Source: RGIG6375 sp964472725
Lineage (GTDB): Bacteria; Bacillota; Clostridia; Oscillospirales; Oscillospiraceae
Assembly: GCA_964472725.1 (NCBI GenBank)
Contig: CAYYLZ010000062.1
Coordinates: 1-11,125, forward strand
Length of the DNA stretch: 11,125 nt
Reading direction: 5' to 3'
The notes below the pieces were generated by a model that saw only the letters and a program-made list of their open reading frames with translations, ran no database searches and was not told the origin of the DNA. Shown piece by piece: positions 7,086-11,125 of the stretch. The translations under genes were made by a program, and so were the position numbers. The stretch's first letter is position 1; each line of letters opens with the position of its first letter.

Positions 7086-7646
7086 TTATCGGGAATACAG
7101 GCAGCCTTTGTCAGTGATTATAATGTCCACCTTGTAATCGTGCTCATCTGTTTCTATATGCTCAAGCAACTGAAAATTATGGGCAAATGCTACTTTTGTG
7201 AAGCGGCAGTCCTGCTTGCGGTCGAGATAACGGTCGTAATATCCGCCGCCGTAGCCGATTCGGTTGAACTCGCTGTCGAAGGCAAGGCCTGGCATAAGTA
7301 TCAGAACGTCCTTGTCATCAACTATTTCTCCGCTGACAGGCTCCGGAATATCGTACATACCAGGCTCAACCTCGTCAAAGGAATATATGCGGTGAAATTC
7401 CATGCGGTTATTTTCATAGCACTTGGGAACTGCTACCGCCTTACCGTCTTTCCATGCTCTTTCGATGAGGGGAGTGGTGATTATCTCCTTATTATAGGCG
7501 AGATAGGAATATATCACGGCAGCATCTTTATATACCTGCTGCTCACAGAGTATATGGCAGAGCTTTTCACTGTGTGCAACTATTTCCTCATGGGAAAGCA
7601 GCTTCTTTCTCTCGCGTATCATGGCGCGTATTTCTTTCTTGTTCAT
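7086..7646 (-). CDS. 5-formyltetrahydrofolate cyclo-ligase
   Basis: Converts 5-formyl-THF to 5,10-methenyl-THF with ATP, returning a dead-end folate to the one-carbon pool. The 186-residue protein begins MNKKEIRAMIRERKK, has the conserved LMPGLAFDSEFNRIGYGGGYYDRYL (split here: LMPGLAFD at 117-124 and GYGGGYYDR at 131-139) that forms the nucleotide and folate site, and IPEP at 100-103. The start at 7646 follows GAGGCGGTGA. An in-frame ATG ten codons upstream (7676) lies inside the promoter, upstream of the predicted transcription start, so it is excluded. Usual gene names are fthC, yqgN or ygfA. It is co-oriented with folC-folT but has no riboswitch of its own. No clear terminator separates it from the riboswitch, so some readthrough into the aptamer is possible. 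Confidence 0.94.
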   Translation of the reverse strand: MNKKEIRAMIRERKKLLSHEEIVAHSEKLCHILCEQQVYKDAAVIYSYLAYNKEIITTPLIERAWKDGKAVAVPKCYENNRMEFHRIYSFDEVEPGMYDIPEPVSGEIVDDKDVLILMPGLAFDSEFNRIGYGGGYYDRYLDRKQDCRFTKVAFAHNFQLLEHIETDEHDYKVDIIITDKGCLYSR

Positions 7647-7666
7647 TGTATCACCGCCTCGGAACG

Positions 7667-7695
7667 ATAATACCACAGACTGTGTTTATTTTCAA
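7667..7695 (-). promoter_or_regulatory. Promoter of the 5-formyl-THF cyclo-ligase gene
   Basis: On the minus strand TTGAAA (7695-7690), a 17-base spacer and TATTAT (7672-7667). The start of transcription would fall near 7660, leaving a very short leader with the ribosome binding site. The spacer carries a perfect CACAG-A-CTGTG palindrome (7674-7684). Confidence 0.7.
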
Positions 7696-7717
7696 ACCAT
7701 AGTCAACAATGTTACGA

Positions 7718-7734
7718 TATAAGCACAGCTTATA
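7718..7734. repeat. Inverted repeat between the divergent promoters
   Basis: TATAAGC-ACA-GCTTATA, perfect 7-base arms with a 3-base centre. It lies between the divergent promoters of the cyclo-ligase gene (leftward) and the phosphoesterase gene (rightward), 23 bases beyond the -35 box of the former. It has no T-tract, so it looks more like a protein site or chance hairpin than a terminator. The rest of the 7696-7772 gap is A/T-rich with nothing else recognised. Confidence 0.4.
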
Positions 7735-7772
7735 ACCACTATCGCTATACGGAAATTTTATATTTAATATTA

Positions 7773-7801
7773 TTGAAATTGTTTTGCAATTTTCTTATAA
7801 T
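7773..7801 (+). promoter_or_regulatory. Promoter of the secreted phosphoesterase gene
   Basis: TTGAAA (7773-7778), a 17-base spacer and a perfect TATAAT (7796-7801) in an A/T-rich stretch. Transcription would start near 7808, giving a leader of about 50 bases before the ATG at 7860. Confidence 0.8.
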
Positions 7802-7846
7802 AAAAAATAAGAACTGCTATATTAGCATGGTTTCTTTAATATTTTT

Positions 7847-7854
7847 AAGGAGGG
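7847..7854 (+). promoter_or_regulatory. Strong ribosome binding site fixing the phosphoesterase start
   Basis: AAGGAGGG followed after 5 bases by the ATG at 7860. This start gives a clean signal peptide; the frame is open further upstream, but that part overlaps the promoter. Confidence 0.85.
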
Positions 7855-7859
7855 TCACT

Positions 7860-10469
7860 ATGAGAAAAATTAAAAAAGTATCGGTGTATTTGCTGATTCT
7901 GTCCATGCTGATTTCTATATTCAGCGCTGCGACAGTAATGGCTGCCGAAGAACCGGCAGGTGATTATACCCTTGCAGACAGCATCACCCTCGGTAACCGC
8001 TATATCGTAGCCGCAGAGTATAATGGCGAGTATTATGCGCTGGCGTTTAGCGGAATGCTTACCGCTGAGAAAATCACAGTAAACGGTGATGCCACAACGC
8101 CTGCTTCTGATGCGGTCAAATGGACTGCAGGTGCCAACGATACCATTGAAAGTGTTGCCTCTCCCGGAAACTTTATCTTTGCCGGTAGCGGTGGCTTCAT
8201 GAGTTGGAGCAGCGGCCGTACTTTCGTATATCAGGCAGACACTAAGCACGTCCTGATGCACAATATTTATTACCTTATCTTTGACGGTACTAAATTCGAC
8301 TATACCAAGGACGAGGCTGAGGCCACCGAGATACTCATTTTTGAGAAGGAAATGGCTGAAGCCGGCGCTGAGACCGGTGCTGCAGAGGAAGAAGTATATG
8401 TCCCCGACGGAAGTGATCTTTCCAGCGTAGTCAAGGACGCCGTTAAGAACGCAGACGGTTCTATCACCCTTGCTTTTGCCTCCGATACCCACCACAGCCT
8501 GGGCTACGCTCAGAATAACCTCGATGTATGGATGACCAATCTCAAGAACACTGTGGGCTACATTGACTCCATGGGCTTCTGCGGTGATATGGGAAGCGCC
8601 TATTCCACTACCGCAACTGAATACTGGGCAAACGCTCAGGGTGTCATAGACTATATGGACGCTCAGGTTGAAGCTGGCTACATCGGTACTACCGTATATA
8701 CCTACGGTAACCACGAATGGTATCCTTATGCCGGCGGCGACTACATGAATAATTACGAGAATAATCCCACCGCCGACCGTCTCCTGCGCGTTGGCGAAGG
8801 CATAAAGACCGACGACTATATCATCTATTGCCTTGGTGCAGGCGCTATTTCCGCAAATTTCGGCCAGGGTTACAGTGAAGAAGATATTAATCGCATCGAC
8901 ACTTATCTCGCCACCGCTCCCAAGGATATTCCTATTTTTGTTATCTCTCATTTCCCCATACACTACTGGGATGGACGCATTACTGAAAATGCAGCCAAGT
9001 TGGCAGAAGCTCTTAATAAGTATCCCAATATCGTTGTTATCTGGGGTCACAATCATTCTAATTTTGATACATCTTATGACACCGTGATGCATGCCGGTGA
9101 CAAGATAGTCATTGACGGTCAGGGCACTCAGGTGGAGCTCAACTTCACATATCTCGCCGCAGGCTGCATTTCCGACGCAGAGTATACCGGCGTTTCCGGC
9201 GGCAGCGCATGGGTTATGGGTAAGGGGCTAATTGTAACAATCGATGCAAAGGGCAATCTCAGCTTCGATTACTACACCATGGATGGCCTGCAGATGTCCC
9301 ATGATGGTCCCTATCTGGTTGAGTACCGCGACGGTGTTAATTATCAGACCTTTGCCACCGAGTATGTAGAGGAAGGCAAGGCTGCAAATCCTCCCGCAGT
9401 ACCCGAGATACCCAATTTTAAGTTTATAGGTTGGGATGTTGCGCTCGACGCAATAACCCGCCACACCGTAGCCACCGCTCTGTATGCGTTTGACACCGGT
9501 CTTGACCCTGCTTATGTATACTTTACCGTGCAGGAAGGCGGCAGCGTCGCCATCGGCAAGAGCGGCACCCCCATTCTCCTGTATGCCATTCCTTACGCCG
9601 AAGGCATGACTGCCTTCGACGGCATCAAGGCTCTCCATGATGCTGAGTTTGCAGGCGGCAGCGCAGACATCGGCATAGGTGTTTACGGTGCCTATACCAA
9701 AATGTGGGGTCACGTTCCCACCAACGGCGCATGGATTATGGATCCCGGCAGCAGTAAAGGCTATATCTACAGTACCGATGCTTTGACACCCGGCGGCGCA
9801 TATTATGTCTACGCTCTTGACGGCATTGAATTCAAGGAAACCAGCTATCTGAGTCCCTTCACAAGTGATATCGTAGTTGGCGAAGCTATTACCATGAACG
9901 CTGTGTCCTGGGCATTTGACATCACTACCTATGGCTATTTTGCTACCGCACTCAACGGTGATGTCTATGTTGGTACTGCAATTGATACTATGACCGACAC
10001 CGGCATTGACGCTGTAAGCGGTGAATTTAAGATTAGCTTCGACAAGGCAGGCACTTATTATGTTGGTGTTAAGTCTGCAAACGCAGGTCTTGCGGCAACC
10101 GTAGTTACCGTTAATGAACTTGCTGCATCTTATGCACCTCAGACCATTGCTCTTGGCGGCAAGGATGTTGCTGTTGATGCTTATACTATCAACGGCGAAA
10201 CCTACGTAAAGCTCCGTGACGTTGCATGCGCTCTCAACAGCTTTGAAGTTGCATACGATGCTGCCACAAAGAGCGTAGTCATCACCACCGGTGCAGCATA
10301 TACCTCAGATGGTACCGAAATGCAGACCGGCGAGGACAATGCCGCAACGGCAGTTATTTCTCCTCAGTCCGTTTATGTTAACGGAGCTGCTGTTGAGATA
10401 ACAGGCTTCAACATCGGCGGCAACAACTATTATAAGCTTGACCAGCTTGCAAAGTACATCGGCTTCTGA
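7860..10469 (+). CDS. Secreted multidomain calcineurin-like metallophosphoesterase
   Basis: An 869-residue exported protein; its substrate is unknown. Residues 1-29 are a signal peptide (basic MRKIKK, hydrophobic core, cleavage near VMAA-EEP). Residues about 30-170 form a beta-rich region I cannot assign, followed by an acidic, Ala/Glu-rich linker. Residues about 200-480 are a calcineurin-like phosphoesterase with the full metal set: Asp209 and His211 (SDTHH), Asp243 (GFCGDM), Asn284 and His285 (GNHE), His364 (SHFPIHY) and His397/His399 (GHNH). About 485-545 resemble an InlB B-repeat/Flg_new module, ending FKFIGWDV. About 548-750 resemble the DUF4430-like domain of gut Firmicute surface proteins (MTAFDGIKALHDAEFAGG, given by its ends). 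About 757-869 match the copper-amine-oxidase N-like domain (INGETYVKLRDVACAL). There is no LPXTG or SLH motif, so surface retention, if any, would be through these domains. The gene is monocistronic. Confidence 0.85.
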   Translation: MRKIKKVSVYLLILSMLISIFSAATVMAAEEPAGDYTLADSITLGNRYIVAAEYNGEYYALAFSGMLTAEKITVNGDATTPASDAVKWTAGANDTIESVASPGNFIFAGSGGFMSWSSGRTFVYQADTKHVLMHNIYYLIFDGTKFDYTKDEAEATEILIFEKEMAEAGAETGAAEEEVYVPDGSDLSSVVKDAVKNADGSITLAFASDTHHSLGYAQNNLDVWMTNLKNTVGYIDSMGFCGDMGSAYSTTATEYWANAQGVIDYMDAQVEAGYIGTTVYTYGNHEWYPYAGGDYMNNYENNPTADRLLRVGEGIKTDDYIIYCLGAGAISANFGQGYSEEDINRIDTYLATAPKDIPIFVISHFPIHYWDGRITENAAKLAEALNKYPNIVVIWGHNHSNFDTSYDTVMHAGDKIVIDGQGTQVELNFTYLAAGCISDAEYTGVSGGSAWVMGKGLIVTIDAKGNLSFDYYTMDGLQMSHDGPYLVEYRDGVNYQTFATEYVEEGKAANPPAVPEIPNFKFIGWDVALDAITRHTVATALYAFDTGLDPAYVYFTVQEGGSVAIGKSGTPILLYAIPYAEGMTAFDGIKALHDAEFAGGSADIGIGVYGAYTKMWGHVPTNGAWIMDPGSSKGYIYSTDALTPGGAYYVYALDGIEFKETSYLSPFTSDIVVGEAITMNAVSWAFDITTYGYFATALNGDVYVGTAIDTMTDTGIDAVSGEFKISFDKAGTYYVGVKSANAGLAATVVTVNELAASYAPQTIALGGKDVAVDAYTINGETYVKLRDVACALNSFEVAYDAATKSVVITTGAAYTSDGTEMQTGEDNAATAVISPQSVYVNGAAVEITGFNIGGNNYYKLDQLAKYIGF

Positions 10470-10486
10470 TAATTCTTAATAACCTG

Positions 10487-10518
10487 AAAGAAACCTCCCG
10501 CTTGGGAGGTTTCTTTTT
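10487..10518 (+). terminator. Intrinsic terminator after the phosphoesterase gene
   Basis: AAAGAAACCTCCC (10487-10499), loop GCTT and GGGAGGTTTCTTT (10504-10516), a perfect 13-bp hairpin running into a T-tract ending at 10518. It lies 17 bases after the stop codon. Confidence 0.93.
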
Positions 10519-10548
10519 GCTTGCGGAGTAAATATTTTCAAATAACAG

Positions 10549-10577
10549 TTGACAGCGAACTGTATCACTTGTATAAT
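10549..10577 (+). promoter_or_regulatory. Consensus promoter of the GntR operon
   Basis: TTGACA (10549-10554), exactly 17 bases, then TATAAT (10572-10577): a full consensus sigma-A promoter. Such a strong promoter, covered by inverted repeats, suggests an operon held off by a repressor, probably the GntR protein encoded just downstream. Confidence 0.9.
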
Positions 10578-10583
10578 ACAGTT
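10558..10583. promoter_or_regulatory. Probable GntR operator overlapping the promoter
   Basis: AACTGTAT (10558-10565) and ATACAGTT (10576-10583) are perfect 8-base inverted repeats 10 bases apart. They span the promoter spacer and the -10 box, so a bound dimer would block RNA polymerase. GntR-family sites of the YtrA group are typically palindromes containing GT-AT-AC elements like these. The bound protein is inferred from position. Confidence 0.65.
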
Positions 10584-10588
10584 ATAAA

Positions 10589-10608
10589 GTGTATTACTCG
10601 AGTAACAC
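10589..10608. promoter_or_regulatory. Second palindrome just downstream of the transcription start
   Basis: GTGTATTACTCGAGTAACAC has a perfect 12-base core TTACTCGAGTAA (10594-10605) with imperfect GTG/CAC flanks. The left half GTGTATTA resembles the YtrA-type operator half-site. It begins about 5 bases after the predicted transcription start, where a second repressor dimer could act. Confidence 0.5.
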
Positions 10609-10612
10609 GGTT

Positions 10613-10638
10613 GGATAGCGGAGTCGACGCCGATATCC
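10613..10638 (+). other. Possible hairpin in the gntR leader
   Basis: GGATA (10613-10617) pairs with TATCC (10634-10638), and CGG (10619-10621) with CCG (10630-10632), across one G.A mismatch and an 8-base loop. It has no T-tract and ends 6 bases before the AGGAG ribosome binding site. Weak support; it may be chance. Confidence 0.3.
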
Positions 10639-10660
10639 AGAAAAGGAGAGTGGGCATACC

Positions 10661-11047
10661 GTGATCTCTTTTGAAAACTTCATCATGGAGGATGGCAGCC
10701 CTATTTACCAGCAGATACTGCGATATATAAAGAGGGGAGTCATTGCCGGCAATATACAAAATGGCGACGAGCTGCCCTCCCGCAGAGTGCTTTCGGCGCT
10801 TTTGGGCGTAAACCCCAATACAGTGCAAAAGGCATATCGTATGCTGGAAGAAGAAAAACTTATTTATTCTCACTCGGGAGCAAAAAGTTATATGCAGCTC
10901 GACGAGGATAAGGTACGGCTTATACGAGCCGAAATGTTGGAAAATGATACTATGAACGTGGTTCATATGCTCAGACAGATGGGAGTAGGAAAAAGTGAGG
11001 CTCTTGCTCTCATCGAGGAGTATTGGGACAGGAGTGAAGAAAAATGA
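10661..11047 (+). CDS. GntR-family transcriptional regulator, YtrA subfamily
   Basis: A 128-residue DNA-binding repressor. The N-terminal winged helix-turn-helix is clear: DGSPIYQQILRYIKRGV (about 11-27), GDELPSRRVLSALLGV (35-50) and the recognition-helix segment NPNTVQKAYRMLEEE (51-65), followed by the SGAKSYM wing. The short C-terminal part (about 50 residues) is the helical dimerisation tail of the YtrA group and has no FCD, UTRA or aminotransferase domain. The start is GTG at 10661, giving the family's common MISFE beginning, with AAGGAG about 12 bases before it, a rather long spacing. The nearest in-frame ATG is eight codons later. It lies behind a consensus promoter with two palindromes and overlaps the next gene by 4 bases (ATGA). 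YtrA-type regulators usually repress their own operon, which encodes ABC transport proteins. The inducer is unknown. Confidence 0.93.
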   Translation: MISFENFIMEDGSPIYQQILRYIKRGVIAGNIQNGDELPSRRVLSALLGVNPNTVQKAYRMLEEEKLIYSHSGAKSYMQLDEDKVRLIRAEMLENDTMNVVHMLRQMGVGKSEALALIEEYWDRSEEK

Positions 11048-11125
11048 GAAAACACCTTTCCGTATTTATGCTCTATGCCCGCAGTTCGCTATTCAGAATA
11101 CTTCTTCTGTTTGTACTGATGGCTG
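11044..11125 (+). CDS. N-terminal fragment of a membrane protein (window ends inside gene)
   Basis: Only 27 codons are visible: MRKHLSVFMLYARSSLFRI then the hydrophobic LLLFVLMA, which looks like a short basic cytoplasmic start leading into a first membrane segment. The ATG overlaps the gntR stop (ATGA), and AGGAG (11030-11034) lies 9 bases upstream inside gntR, so the genes are probably co-translated. In YtrA-type operons the next genes encode ABC-2-like membrane subunits and an ATPase, so a transporter permease is the likeliest identity, but the fragment is too short to assign. Confidence 0.7.
   Translation, partial: MRKHLSVFMLYARSSLFRILLLFVLMA

Noticed and set aside
7773..7859. N-terminal extension of the phosphoesterase from a TTG at 7773
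   Set aside because: The TTG is the -35 box itself and the stretch includes the -10 box, so it is upstream of the transcript start. The ATG at 7860 has a strong ribosome binding site and begins a signal peptide.
7845..9092. Long antisense reading frame (415 codons) opposite the phosphoesterase gene
   Set aside because: It mirrors a gene with clear active-site motifs and signal peptide, lacks recognised domains and looks like a codon-bias shadow. The same holds for antisense frames at 1717-2835, 3464-4273 and 5838-6881.
1..11125. Mobile elements, CRISPR repeats, tRNA or rRNA genes
   Set aside because: No transposase or integrase motifs, no regularly spaced direct repeats and no tRNA-like or rRNA-like segments were seen on reading both strands.

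Overview
The window reads as chromosomal DNA of an anaerobic Firmicute, most likely a gut-type Clostridia (Oscillospiraceae/Lachnospiraceae-like). The pointers are a class 1B dihydroorotate dehydrogenase (PyrD with PyrK), a PyrB/PyrI pair, an ECF-type folate transporter component under a tetrahydrofolate riboswitch, a YtrA-type GntR regulator, and a large secreted protein built from domains common in gut Firmicutes. The taxonomic call is inference from gene content. Genes are densely packed, often overlapping by 1 to 7 bases.

Region 1 (1-4863, + strand) is a pyrimidine biosynthesis operon in the order pyrC (5' end outside the window), pyrK, pyrD, pyrF, pyrB, pyrI. It covers aspartate transcarbamylation, dihydroorotate formation, oxidation to orotate and OMP decarboxylation. 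Carbamoyl-phosphate synthase and pyrE are not in view. It ends at a strong hairpin that also serves the convergent folate genes.

Region 2 (4870-7695, - strand) is a folate module. From right to left: a promoter and 5-formyltetrahydrofolate cyclo-ligase; a separate promoter; a THF riboswitch aptamer; a 13-bp intrinsic terminator; folC (polyglutamylation, which traps folate in the cell); and a FolT-like substrate-binding subunit of an ECF transporter. The riboswitch sits only in front of folC-folT, so folate uptake and retention would be shut down when reduced folate is plentiful. The recycling enzyme upstream has its own promoter.

Region 3 (7718-10518, + strand) is one large gene with a near-consensus promoter and its own terminator. 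It encodes an 869-residue exported calcineurin-like phosphoesterase with extra surface domains: an unassigned N-terminal domain, an InlB/Flg_new-like repeat, a DUF4430-like region and a copper-amine-oxidase-N-like C-terminal domain.

Region 4 (10549-11125, + strand) starts an autoregulated-looking operon. A consensus promoter overlapped by inverted repeats precedes a YtrA-type GntR repressor, which overlaps by 4 bases the start of a membrane protein cut off by the window end. In this family such operons usually encode an ABC transporter.

No CRISPR array, insertion sequence, tRNA or rRNA was seen. The best candidates for something new are a possible 10-bp alternative helix competing with the THF aptamer, the domain mix of the phosphoesterase, and the double operator in front of the GntR gene.
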